Origin: Sedimenticola sp.
GTDB lineage: Bacteria; Pseudomonadota; Gammaproteobacteria; Chromatiales; Chromatiaceae
Assembly (NCBI GenBank): GCA_027023915.1
Contig: JALVUB010000308.1
Span: 1-15,241, forward strand
Reading direction: 5' to 3'
Length of the DNA stretch: 15,241 bases
Each line of letters begins with the position of its first letter. The first letter of the stretch is position 1. A program made the translations under genes and the position numbers. The notes below the pieces were generated by a model that had not been told where the DNA came from, ran no database searches, and saw nothing but the letters and a program-made list of their open reading frames with translations. Below are positions 1 through 8,078 of the stretch, piece after piece.

Positions 1-1332
1 CTGCAAAAGATCCAGGCTTTCATCCGCGGAAAGGGCTGGTCACGTTCCACCACCTCTTTTGCCGACTACCTGGCCCTGCTCAACAGCGCCTTCCAGGAAC
101 TGGACAAGCCCGTGCTGCCGGAATCGGATGACGCCGTGACCGAGCTGATGATCTTTCTCAAGCACAAGGAGGTAAAGGCCTATGTGACCAAGGATTACAG
201 CAAGGCACGCATCTTGGTGCGTCACAACATCGACTCCAGCGAAAAGCTGAAACAGGTGCTGGCCGAATTGCAAACCTTCATCGATCGCAATCTGGACGCG
301 GGCCTGAAGGCCCACATCACTGGCGATTCGGTGCTCACCCTGCACGCCACCACCGCCATGATAAACGGACAGTTGCAATCCATCGTGCTGCTGCTGGTCA
401 TCATCGTCCTGATGATCGGGGTGCTCTTCGCCGAGGTGCGGGTGGGACTGCTGGCGGTGCTGCCCAACCTGTTCCCCGTGATCGTGATGTTCGGTTTCAT
501 GGGCTTTACCGGGATTCCGCTCAATATCGGCACCACCATGGCGGCAGCCATCGCCATCGGCATTGCGGTGGACGACACGCTCCACTTCATGCTGCGCTAC
601 AACCGCGAGCTCAAGGCAAGCAAAAGCGACCATGCCGCCATGCAGCGCACCCTCTACAGCGAGGCGCTGCCGGTGGTCTCCACCTCCTTGGCGCTGACCG
701 CCGGTTTTCTGGTCTTCACCCAGGCCAGCTTTCCTCCCATTGAACAGTTCGGCGTGCTGGGCGCCCTGCTGATCGCCGTGGCGCTGTTGGCGGATCTCAT
801 CATCACCCCGCTGGCCATCTCCTCCCTACGGCTGGTGACCATCTGGGATCTGCTCTCCCTGCAACTGCGCAAACAGGTGCTGGAGAAAAGCCCACTTTTC
901 GAGGATCTACACCCCTGGCAGATCCGCCAGTTCATCCTGTCCGGCAACATCCAGCACTTTCACAAGGGAGAGCAGATCTTCCACCAGGGCGACAAAAGCG
1001 ACGCCCTTTTTCTGCTGCTTACCGGCCGGGTGGAGGTCTGTCTGCCGATGGCGGAAAACGGCTGCAACAAGCTGGAACAGTTCGTCCCCGGGGATGTCTT
1101 TGGTGATGTGGCTCTTTTTGCCAACATTCCGCGCAAAACCGACGCCACCGCTTTGGAACCAAGCACCGTGCTGATCCTCGACCGGCAGAGTCTGGAAAGA
1201 AACCTGCGTCAACGACCGAGAATCAGCGCGCGTATCTTCGCCAATCTCACCGCCGACCTGAGCAGAAGAATGATCCGCTTGATAAACAAACAGCAAGCCA
1301 TGGGCATCAAGACAAGGAGACGCGACCCATGA
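1..1332 (+). CDS. RND/MMPL-type transporter with C-terminal cNMP-binding-like domain (5' end missing)
   Basis: The reading frame is open from the first base, so this is the C-terminal 443 residues of a longer inner-membrane protein. Counting from base 1, a soluble loop (about 1-125) is followed by about five membrane segments (about 127-146, 148-170, 175-196, 222-243, 250-275). The third carries GIAVDDTLHF, whose Asp pair (about 191-192) sits where RND proteins keep their proton-relay acid. The C-terminal half of an RND/MMPL permease is therefore clear. After the last helix, residues about 315-395 form a cyclic-nucleotide-binding-like fold: HKGEQIFHQGD, then LFLLLTGRVEV, then a phosphate-cassette region FGDVALF...PRKTDATA. 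The usual cassette Glu is Asp (about 369) and the Ser/Thr-Ala after Arg is replaced by Lys-Thr, so ligand binding is uncertain. The substrate cannot be read from sequence; lipids or hydrophobic compounds are usual for this branch. The stop overlaps the next gene by ATGA, which suggests co-translation. Confidence 0.85.
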   Translation: MQKIQAFIRGKGWSRSTTSFADYLALLNSAFQELDKPVLPESDDAVTELMIFLKHKEVKAYVTKDYSKARILVRHNIDSSEKLKQVLAELQTFIDRNLDAGLKAHITGDSVLTLHATTAMINGQLQSIVLLLVIIVLMIGVLFAEVRVGLLAVLPNLFPVIVMFGFMGFTGIPLNIGTTMAAAIAIGIAVDDTLHFMLRYNRELKASKSDHAAMQRTLYSEALPVVSTSLALTAGFLVFTQASFPPIEQFGVLGALLIAVALLADLIITPLAISSLRLVTIWDLLSLQLRKQVLEKSPLFEDLHPWQIRQFILSGNIQHFHKGEQIFHQGDKSDALFLLLTGRVEVCLPMAENGCNKLEQFVPGDVFGDVALFANIPRKTDATALEPSTVLILDRQSLERNLRQRPRISARIFANLTADLSRRMIRLINKQQAMGIKTRRRDP

Positions 1333-2135
1333 AGCCCACTGTTGTCAGACTGACAGCCGTCCTGCTGTGGCTGGCGGCCACCGCCACCCTGGCCGCAACG
1401 GCGGGTGAAAGCCCCTGGTTCGCCGCGCCCTACAGTGGCAAAAAGGTGAAGGAATATGAAATCACCCTTCCAATTTCCCGTAATCAGGAAGAGACCTTTC
1501 TCATTCCCAAGGACTGTAAAAAGCTCAACAGCCGCCTGCTGGAAGGGGCAGGCCACTGGGGCAACGCGGTTCAGCACAGGCTATGGATCAAGGCGGATGA
1601 CGATTGCCGGTATCTCAACTACCTGAGGCAGAATCCACACAAGGGCGACAAGGATTTTGTCAGCAGCTACGACTTCATGAACGCCCGCATCACGGATCTG
1701 CCTCTGCGCCCCGGCTGCGACCTCTACGTGCTGCTGCGCGATCCCCAGGCCTGCCCCCCGCCCCTGCCTGGAATGCCCGACTTTTCACTCTTCATGAACG
1801 ATGAACACCAGGCTCCCGTGCCTCCAGGCAGCGATGAAGCGTGCCGTTTCGAAAAAGGCGTCTTCCGCGGCACCATCTATCCCACTCCTGAGGGCATCGT
1901 CTGCCACAAGGACCCTGGCGCGCCGGGCTACCGCATCCTTTCGGTGGATTACGCGGATGTGAATGGAGACGGCTATCTCGATGCGGTGCTGCGGATGGCG
2001 CTCATCGGATCGCACGGGCGGCCGGAACTGCTGGTGCTCCCCCTTACCCGCCTGTCCGACAAAGGCCCCTTCTCAATTCCCAAGGGCGCGGACTATCCCA
2101 GACTGGGACCCACCGACGAAGGTTGGTTGTATTGA
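1329..2135 (+). CDS. Secreted six-cysteine protein of unknown function with an EF-hand-like loop
   Basis: I do not recognise this 268-residue protein. It starts at an ATG that overlaps the transporter stop (ATGA) and follows an AAGGAGA ribosome-binding site at 1314-1320, so the start is well supported. Residues 1 to about 26 look like a Sec signal peptide: Lys2 and Arg7, a Leu/Ala/Val core, then ATAGES. No lipobox cysteine is present, so a soluble periplasmic or exported protein is likely. The mature part has six cysteines (63, 93, 130, 142, 172, 192), an even number compatible with disulfides. Residues 210-218 read DVNGDGYLD, a calcium-loop pattern seen in EF-hand, dockerin and FG-GAP/VCBS proteins. 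Only one copy is present and the twelfth-position acid is absent. The tight overlap suggests it works with the upstream transporter, perhaps as a periplasmic partner; that is inference. Confidence 0.75.
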   Translation: MKPTVVRLTAVLLWLAATATLAATAGESPWFAAPYSGKKVKEYEITLPISRNQEETFLIPKDCKKLNSRLLEGAGHWGNAVQHRLWIKADDDCRYLNYLRQNPHKGDKDFVSSYDFMNARITDLPLRPGCDLYVLLRDPQACPPPLPGMPDFSLFMNDEHQAPVPPGSDEACRFEKGVFRGTIYPTPEGIVCHKDPGAPGYRILSVDYADVNGDGYLDAVLRMALIGSHGRPELLVLPLTRLSDKGPFSIPKGADYPRLGPTDEGWLY

Positions 2136-2140
2136 AGGCG

Positions 2141-2177
2141 AAAAAAACCGGCGACGGGCCTCTCGACCCATCGCCGG
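2141..2177 (-). terminator. Intrinsic terminator of the ilvBNC operon
   Basis: Read on the minus strand, an 11-bp stem (arms 2167-2177 and 2148-2158, one G-T wobble on one strand) with an 8-base loop is followed by seven T (the A run 2141-2147). It lies 22 bases after the ilvC stop and 5 bases after the stop of the convergent secreted-protein gene. An outer AAACCGG/CCGGTTT repeat (2145-2151 and 2178-2184) could let the element also act weakly on plus-strand transcripts. Confidence 0.88.
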
Positions 2178-2199
2178 CCGGTTTCATCGGGAAAATGGA

Positions 2200-3216
<1,017 letters not shown>

Positions 3217-3254
3217 GCTGTTACCTGTTGGTCTGGGTTGTGTGATCGTGGGGA

Positions 3255-3749
3255 TCAGATGGTCCCCAACCCCTTGGCACCGCGCGATATGCCCAGCGGG
3301 CCGGAACGCACCACCTCGATGAGGGAGTCATCGGGAAGCGCTTCCAGAAAACCGTCAAGCTTGTGGCCGTGACCGGTAAGCTCGACAGTATAGCTGGTGG
3401 CGGTGACATCGATGATATTGGCGCGGAAGATGTCGGCCAGCCTTTTCAGCTCCTCGCGCAGCCCTTTTTCGGCCTTCACCTTCACCATCATCAGCTCGCG
3501 CTCGATGTGAGGACCTTCGGAAAGGTCCAGCAGCTTGACCACATCGATGAGTTTGTTGAGCTGTTTGACGATCTGCTCCAGAACCCGCTCGTCCCCGTGG
3601 GTGACCAGGGTCATGCGCGAAAGCGTGGGGTCCTCGGTGGGCGCCACCGTCAGCGACTCGATATTGTAACCACGGGCGGCAAACAATCCAGCCACCCGCG
3701 CCAAGGCGCCCGATTCGTTCTCTATGAGTACGGAAATGATGTGTCGCAT
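3255..3749 (-). CDS. ilvN: Acetolactate synthase, small (regulatory) subunit
   Basis: Regulatory subunit of acetohydroxyacid synthase. It activates the IlvB catalytic subunit and, in this family, carries the valine feedback site. The 164 residues match the IlvH-type length (about 163). Residues 2 to about 75 form the ACT domain, with ISVLIENESGALARVAGLF and the RGYNIESLTV strand typical of valine-binding small subunits. The C-terminal domain (about 80-160) contains ELMMVKVKAE and IDVTATSYTVELTG. Its ATG shares one base with the ilvB stop (TGATG at 3747-3751), a classic translational-coupling arrangement for subunits needed in fixed ratio. The symbol ilvN is used because it sits directly after ilvB; ilvH would describe the same protein type. 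Confidence 0.96.
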   Translation of the reverse strand: MRHIISVLIENESGALARVAGLFAARGYNIESLTVAPTEDPTLSRMTLVTHGDERVLEQIVKQLNKLIDVVKLLDLSEGPHIERELMMVKVKAEKGLREELKRLADIFRANIIDVTATSYTVELTGHGHKLDGFLEALPDDSLIEVVRSGPLGISRGAKGLGTI

Positions 3750-5482
3750 CAGGCCAACTCCCTCTCCGCGGTGAGATAGGGCGACATATGCATCTCGTGA
3801 TGCCCCTTGCCCGCCTCGATCATGGGATAGACGTTTTCCTCTGGATCAACCAGCACATTCATGAACACCAGCCGGTTCTTCATGCCAAAGGCTTCCTTGT
3901 AGGCGGCCTCCAGCTCGGCGGGGTCCTCGATGGTCATGCCCACATGGCCATAGGTTTCCGCCAGAGCGGCAAAATCGGGCAGTGCATCCACGTAGGAGTG
4001 AGAGTAGCGTCCTTCGTAGAAAAGCTCCTGCCACTGGCGCACCATGCCCATGTAGCCGTTGTTGAGCAGTATGATCTTCAACGGCAGTTTGTACTGGGCA
4101 CAGGTAGCCAGCTCCTGGATGCACATCTGGATGCTCGCCTCGCCAGTGACGCAGGCCACGGTGGCCTTGGGGAAGGCCTGCTGCACGCCCATGGCTGCCG
4201 GCAACCCAAAGCCCATGGTGCCCAGGCCACCAGAGTTGATCCAGCGCCGGGGCTTGTCGAAAGGAAAAAACTGGGCGGCGAACATCTGGTGCTGTCCCAC
4301 ATCCGAAGTCAGATAGAGATCCCGCCGCCGGGTCACCTTGGCCAACAGCTCCATGGCGTACTGCGGCTTGATGACCTTGTCCGACTTGGGATACTTGAGA
4401 CATTCCACCGCCCGCCAACCTTCGATACGCTTCCACCACTCGGCCAGCGCCTTGGCGTCGGGCTTGGTTTTGCGCTCCTTGAGCAGCTTCACCATGTCGC
4501 GCAGCACCGGCTTCACCTGACCGACAATGGGCACGTCCACCTTCACGTTCTTGGAAATGGAAGCCGGGTCCACGTCCACATGGATGATCTTGGCGTCGGG
4601 ACAGAAGCTGGCCAGCTTGCCGGTGACGCGGTCGTCGAAGCGGGCGCCAATGGCGATGACCAGATCGGACTCGTGCATCGCCATGTTTGCCTCATAGGTG
4701 CCGTGCATCCCAAGCATGCCGAGAAAACGTTTGTCGGTGGAAGGCACGGCACCAAGCCCCATAAGGGTGTGAGTGACGGGAAAACCGGTAACCTCCACCA
4801 GCTTGCGCAACTCATCGGAGCCGTCACCCAGCACAACGCCGCCACCGGTATAGATCACCGGCCGCCGGGCCTTGACCATCAGGTCCACCGCCTTGCGGAT
4901 CTGGCGCGGATGCCCCTTCTCCACCGGCTTGTACGAACGCATGGAAATCTTCCGGGGATACTCGTAGGGAATGCGCACATTGGGGTCGGTGACATCCTTG
5001 GGAATGTCGATGAGCACCGGCCCGGGCCGCCCGGTGGTGGCGATGTAAAAGGCCTTGGCGATGGTCTCGGCGATATCCTCCACCCGTTTTATAAGGAAGT
5101 TGTGCTTTACGCAGGGGCGGGTGATGCCGGTGATGTCCACCTCCTGGAAGGCGTCGCTGCCGATAAAGGGGGTGGGCACCTGGCCGGTGAGCACCACCAT
5201 GGGGATGGAATCCATGTAGGCGGTGGCGATGCCGGTCACCGCGTTTGTGGCCCCGGGCCCCGAGGTGACCAGCGCCACGCCCGGCTTGCCGGTGGCCCGG
5301 GCATAGCCGTCCGCCGCGTGGGTGGCGGCCTGCTCGTGGCGCACCAGGATGTGACGGATCTTCTTCTGCTGAAAGAGCGCATCGTAAATGTGGAGCACGG
5401 CACCGCCGGGATAGCCCCAGATATACTCGACACCCTCGTCGATCAGCGCCTGGACAACGATTTCCGCGCCACTCAATTCCAC
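3749..5482 (-). CDS. ilvB: Acetolactate synthase, large (catalytic) subunit
   Basis: Thiamine-diphosphate and FAD enzyme that condenses two pyruvates, or pyruvate and 2-oxobutyrate, as the committed step of branched-chain amino acid synthesis. The 577 residues are of normal length. Domains in order: N-terminal ThDP pyrimidine domain (catalytic Glu50 in RHEQAATHAADGYAR), central FAD-associated domain (about 190-330), C-terminal ThDP pyrophosphate domain (about 370-550). The cofactor motif reads GEA at 447-449 with Asn474-Asn475 after the usual spacing, so Glu and Ala replace the textbook Asp and Gly. The inhibitor-site residues in GQVPTPFIG and Trp484 in GMVRQWQ are of the common sensitive type. 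The start is GTG at 5480-5482, chosen because GGAGG lies 8 bases upstream (5491-5495) and the protein aligns from its first helix. It leads the ilvBNC operon, separated from tilS by 111 bases that hold a possible promoter. Confidence 0.97.
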   Translation of the reverse strand: MELSGAEIVVQALIDEGVEYIWGYPGGAVLHIYDALFQQKKIRHILVRHEQAATHAADGYARATGKPGVALVTSGPGATNAVTGIATAYMDSIPMVVLTGQVPTPFIGSDAFQEVDITGITRPCVKHNFLIKRVEDIAETIAKAFYIATTGRPGPVLIDIPKDVTDPNVRIPYEYPRKISMRSYKPVEKGHPRQIRKAVDLMVKARRPVIYTGGGVVLGDGSDELRKLVEVTGFPVTHTLMGLGAVPSTDKRFLGMLGMHGTYEANMAMHESDLVIAIGARFDDRVTGKLASFCPDAKIIHVDVDPASISKNVKVDVPIVGQVKPVLRDMVKLLKERKTKPDAKALAEWWKRIEGWRAVECLKYPKSDKVIKPQYAMELLAKVTRRRDLYLTSDVGQHQMFAAQFFPFDKPRRWINSGGLGTMGFGLPAAMGVQQAFPKATVACVTGEASIQMCIQELATCAQYKLPLKIILLNNGYMGMVRQWQELFYEGRYSHSYVDALPDFAALAETYGHVGMTIEDPAELEAAYKEAFGMKNRLVFMNVLVDPEENVYPMIEAGKGHHEMHMSPYLTAERELA

Positions 5483-5490
5483 CTTTCAAA

Positions 5491-5495
5491 CCTCC
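5491..5495 (-). promoter_or_regulatory. Shine-Dalgarno site fixing the GTG start of ilvB
   Basis: Minus-strand GGAGG, followed by 8 bases and then GTG at 5482-5480. There is no competing ATG in frame nearby, so this site decides the ilvB start. Confidence 0.8.
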
Positions 5496-5533
5496 GAAAA
5501 ACCAGTAGCACCGGCTACAAATCGAAACATCTT

Positions 5534-5562
5534 AAAGTACTGATATTAACTGGGCAGGTCAA
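5534..5562 (-). promoter_or_regulatory. Possible sigma-70 promoter of ilvBNC
   Basis: In the 111-base gap between tilS and ilvB the minus strand shows TTGACC (5557-5562), a 17-base spacer and TACTTT (5534-5539). The -35 is 5/6 and the -10 only 3/6. This is the AT-richest stretch nearby. A small inverted repeat GTAGC-N4-GCTAC (5505-5518) follows, ahead of a T-rich run, but it is too short to call an attenuator. Confidence 0.35.
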
Positions 5563-5593
5563 ATGGAAAAGCGCGTTGAATGAAGGGAAAAGA

Positions 5594-6928
5594 TCAACGC
5601 AACCAGTCAGGACGCTGCCATCGAAACGGCATTTCACCCGCGAAAGGGTGACAGAGGCTGTAGTCGCCCACCGCCGTCAGCTCTCCATCCACCCACACCA
5701 GCGGCAGCCGCGACCGTAGCCAGGGGGGAATGCCCAACTCCTGACAGAGTTGCTTGAAACGCCGGCTGCCGGCACGACCGGCGGGCCGGCAACGCAACCC
5801 GGTCTGGCGGAAGCCTACTTCCACCCTTCTTTCCAGAAACCAGGAAGGAGGCTCCCCCGCCAATTCCAGCCTGCCCAATCCTTCAGGCAACGGCAGCGCC
5901 GTCCTTCCACTCCAATCCAACCTCACTACATCCGGTGCCCGAGGCAGAGGTTCGGGAAAGAGAAAGAGCCGCTCCCGAAAGCGGCGCAAGGCGCCGCCCT
6001 TCCAGCAGATCTCCGGCACCGCATCACGCCGCGCCGACATCAACTCTTTTTCCACCCGCGCCAGTACCACCTCTGGAGGAGTGGTCACCCCCTGAGCAGC
6101 CATCCAATAACGCAACAGGTTTGCACGGCGCACTGGTGTCAGTTGCGCCAGGGGCGGAAGGCGGAGTTGCCAGGGGTTGGAAGTCACCGTTTTTTCCAGA
6201 TCACTCTCGGCCAGCTCGGCCAGCAGTCCGCCGGCCTGGCCACAGTGGCGCGCCGACCGCCCCAAAGTGGCAGCCAGATTGGGCCAGCGGCGACGCAACA
6301 GGGGCATCACCTCATGCCGCAGATAGTTGCGCGCGTGGCGCCGGTCCTGGTTGGAAGGATCTTCCAGCCACGCCAGATTCTCTTTTTCGGCCCAGCCCCG
6401 CAGGCTCTCCCGCGTCTCTTCCAGCAGCGGCCTTGCCAGCCAGCCGCCGTGCCAAGGCCGCACAAGCGGCATGGCCGCCAGCCCGGCGACGCCGGCACCA
6501 CGCAAAAGCTGCAACAACAGGGTTTCGGCCTGGTCATCACCATGGTGGGCCAAAAGCACCATCTCGCCCTCGCCCATGGCATCGGCGATGGCGCGGTAGC
6601 GGGCCCGGCGCGCCTGCGCCTCCAGGCTTTGACGCCTCCCCGATTCCACCTCCACCCGCCGGACCACCAGTGGCAGTGAAAGCTGATCGCAAAGTGACTT
6701 GCAGTGAAGCGACCAGTCATCGGCCTCGGCCTGGAGGCCGTGATGGACATGGATGGCGCGCAACGGTGCTTTCAGCTCGCCGTGCAGGCGGGTCATCAGG
6801 TGGAGCAGCACGGTGGAGTCAAGCCCGCCACTGAGCGCCACCAGATAACCGCGTGGCTGTGGCAGCCGGCGGAGGGTTTTCAGCAGCCTTCGTGGCAGCG
6901 CCGGCAGGCTACTGCTCGCTGTAGACAC
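5594..6928 (-). CDS. tilS: tRNA(Ile)-lysidine synthetase
   Basis: Uses ATP and lysine to modify C34 of the CAU-anticodon tRNA-Ile so that it reads AUA; essential in most bacteria. With the proposed start the protein has 444 residues, close to the E. coli length of about 430. The N-terminal PP-loop ATPase domain has SGGLDST at 33-39, followed by HVHHGLQAEADDWS and LLAHHGDDQAETLLLQLLRG. The central helical domain includes ARNYLRHEVMPLLR. The C-terminal TilS domain is recognisable in GLRCRPAGRAGSRRFKQL and VWVDGELTAVGDYS (about 377-425). The frame runs on upstream without a stop through accA, but those residues are unlike TilS. The GTG at 6928, 30-odd residues before the PP-loop, gives the expected N-terminus and overlaps the accA 3' end by 20 bases. 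A weak ribosome-binding site leaves the exact start open. Confidence 0.93.
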   Translation of the reverse strand: MSTASSSLPALPRRLLKTLRRLPQPRGYLVALSGGLDSTVLLHLMTRLHGELKAPLRAIHVHHGLQAEADDWSLHCKSLCDQLSLPLVVRRVEVESGRRQSLEAQARRARYRAIADAMGEGEMVLLAHHGDDQAETLLLQLLRGAGVAGLAAMPLVRPWHGGWLARPLLEETRESLRGWAEKENLAWLEDPSNQDRRHARNYLRHEVMPLLRRRWPNLAATLGRSARHCGQAGGLLAELAESDLEKTVTSNPWQLRLPPLAQLTPVRRANLLRYWMAAQGVTTPPEVVLARVEKELMSARRDAVPEICWKGGALRRFRERLFLFPEPLPRAPDVVRLDWSGRTALPLPEGLGRLELAGEPPSWFLERRVEVGFRQTGLRCRPAGRAGSRRFKQLCQELGIPPWLRSRLPLVWVDGELTAVGDYSLCHPFAGEMPFRWQRPDWLR

Positions 6929-7868
6929 CGTAGGACATGAGCCGCTGATAGCGGGACTGCAACAGTTCTTCGGGCGGCTTGCCTTCAAGCTGCCCCAGCG
7001 CGTCCACCAGCGCGCTCTTGAGGTTGGCGGCCATTTCGTCGGGATCGCGATGAGCGCCGCCCAGCGGCTCGGGCACAATTTCGTCGATGAGCCCCAGCTC
7101 CTTAAGCCGGGTGGAGGTGATGGCCATGGCGTCGGCTGCCTGAGGCGCCTTGTCGGCGCTCTTCCACAAGATGGAAGCGCAACCTTCCGGCGAGATCACC
7201 GAATAGGTGGCGTATTGCAGCATCAGCAACCTGTCGGCCACGCCAATGGCAAGCGCGCCACCGGACCCTCCCTCACCGATCACGGTGGCGATGATGGGGA
7301 TGCGCAGACCGGCCATCTCGCGCAGGTTGCGGGCAATGGCTTCGCTCTGCCCCCGCTCCTCGGCGTCGATACCCGGATAGGCACCGGGTGTGTCGATAAA
7401 GGTGAGCACCGGCAACTTGAACCGTTCGGCGGTCTCCATCATGCGCAAGGCCTTGCGGTACCCCTCCGGCCGTGGCATGCCGAAATTGCGCTTGAGCTTC
7501 TCCTTGGTGTCTCGGCCCTTCTGATGGCCGATAATCATCACCGGGCGGCCGTCAAGACGACCAATGCCTGAAACGATGGATGCGTCATCGGCAAAGGCGC
7601 GATCGCCATGAAGCGGCTCGAAGTCGTCAACGATTCGCTCTATGTAATCCAGGGTGTAGGGACGCAGGGGGTGGCGCGCCAGTTGCGAGATCTGCCAGGC
7701 GCTGAGATTGGAAAAGATCGACTCGGTAAGATTGCGGCTCTTCTCCTCCAGCCGGTCGATCTCCTCCTGAATGTTGATCTCGGCGCCGTCACCCAGCAAC
7801 CGCAACTCGCTGATCTTCGCCTCCAGTTCGGCGATGGGCTGTTCGAATTCAAGAAAATTGAGATCCAT
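6909..7868 (-). CDS. accA: Acetyl-CoA carboxylase, carboxyltransferase alpha subunit
   Basis: With AccD forms the carboxyltransferase that moves the carboxyl group from biotin (on AccB) to acetyl-CoA, giving malonyl-CoA for fatty acid synthesis; cytosolic. The 319 residues equal the usual length. The N-terminal helix pair (about 1-55, LDFE-like start and ARHPLRPYTLDYI at 64-76) and the crotonase-fold core are intact: RNFGMPRPEGYRKALRMM, the loop FIDTPGAYPGIDAEERGQ (158-174), and IGEGGSGGALAIGVADRL (197-214), whose glycines form the CoA oxyanion site. ATG start at 7866-7868 with a G-rich stretch (GCGGGG) 7 bases before it. It is followed by tilS with a 20-base overlap, so the two are very likely co-transcribed; accA and tilS are also near each other in E. 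coli and Pseudomonas. Confidence 0.97.
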   Translation of the reverse strand: MDLNFLEFEQPIAELEAKISELRLLGDGAEINIQEEIDRLEEKSRNLTESIFSNLSAWQISQLARHPLRPYTLDYIERIVDDFEPLHGDRAFADDASIVSGIGRLDGRPVMIIGHQKGRDTKEKLKRNFGMPRPEGYRKALRMMETAERFKLPVLTFIDTPGAYPGIDAEERGQSEAIARNLREMAGLRIPIIATVIGEGGSGGALAIGVADRLLMLQYATYSVISPEGCASILWKSADKAPQAADAMAITSTRLKELGLIDEIVPEPLGGAHRDPDEMAANLKSALVDALGQLEGKPPEELLQSRYQRLMSYGVYSEQ

Positions 7869-8078
7869 CGGCTGCCCCGCTTGTGCCTGTTTGGTTCAGA
7901 TAATAACGGAATTATGCCGGGATACACCACGGCCGGAAACTCCCCTGTAAGGTTACGCAATCCTCATTTGCCGCGCGATGCTCATGTTCTTCATGGCCAG
8001 CCCTCGCCCTTTTCGCTGGGTATTTTCAGACAGCGGCGGTAGACTTTGCAGTCACTTCCCATACGCAGAGGTGAAAAC
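7869..8078. promoter_or_regulatory. Divergent intergenic region between accA and the dynamin-like gene
   Basis: This is the only sizeable non-coding gap in the left half, and it must hold promoters for both directions. On the minus strand, TATTAT (7900-7905) and CATAAT (7911-7916) are each 5/6 to the -10 consensus, but neither has a good -35. On the plus strand GGCGGTAGACT has a possible -10 (TAGACT) about 40 bases before the ATG at 8079. No strong operator or structured RNA stands out. Confidence 0.35.
8067..8071 (+). promoter_or_regulatory. Shine-Dalgarno site fixing the start of the dynamin-like gene
   Basis: AGAGG, within CAGAGGTG, ends 7 bases before the ATG at 8079. The frame could begin at TTG 8046, but that codon has no such site and the 11 extra residues look unstructured. 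The ATG is therefore preferred. Confidence 0.75.

Noticed and set aside
40..633. A 197-codon minus-strand frame opposite the transporter
   Set aside because: His/Gln-rich shadow of the RND permease frame, which has clear helices and motifs.
5486..5530. A 14-codon ATG frame just before ilvB, possible leader peptide
   Set aside because: It has only two Val and no Leu or Ile codons, no Shine-Dalgarno sequence, and would begin at about the predicted transcript start.
3788..5719. A 643-codon open frame on the plus strand opposite ilvB
   Set aside because: It is antisense to an unmistakable ilvB, is rich in His and Gly as expected from the complement of GC-rich codons, and matches no family.
5750..6834. 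Two overlapping plus-strand open frames of about 300 codons opposite tilS
   Set aside because: Both are low-complexity Pro/Arg/Ala-rich shadows of the tilS coding strand, with no ribosome-binding sites.
8046..8078. TTG start for the dynamin-like gene, 11 codons upstream
   Set aside because: The ATG at 8079 has a good Shine-Dalgarno site and the extra residues overlap the likely promoter region.
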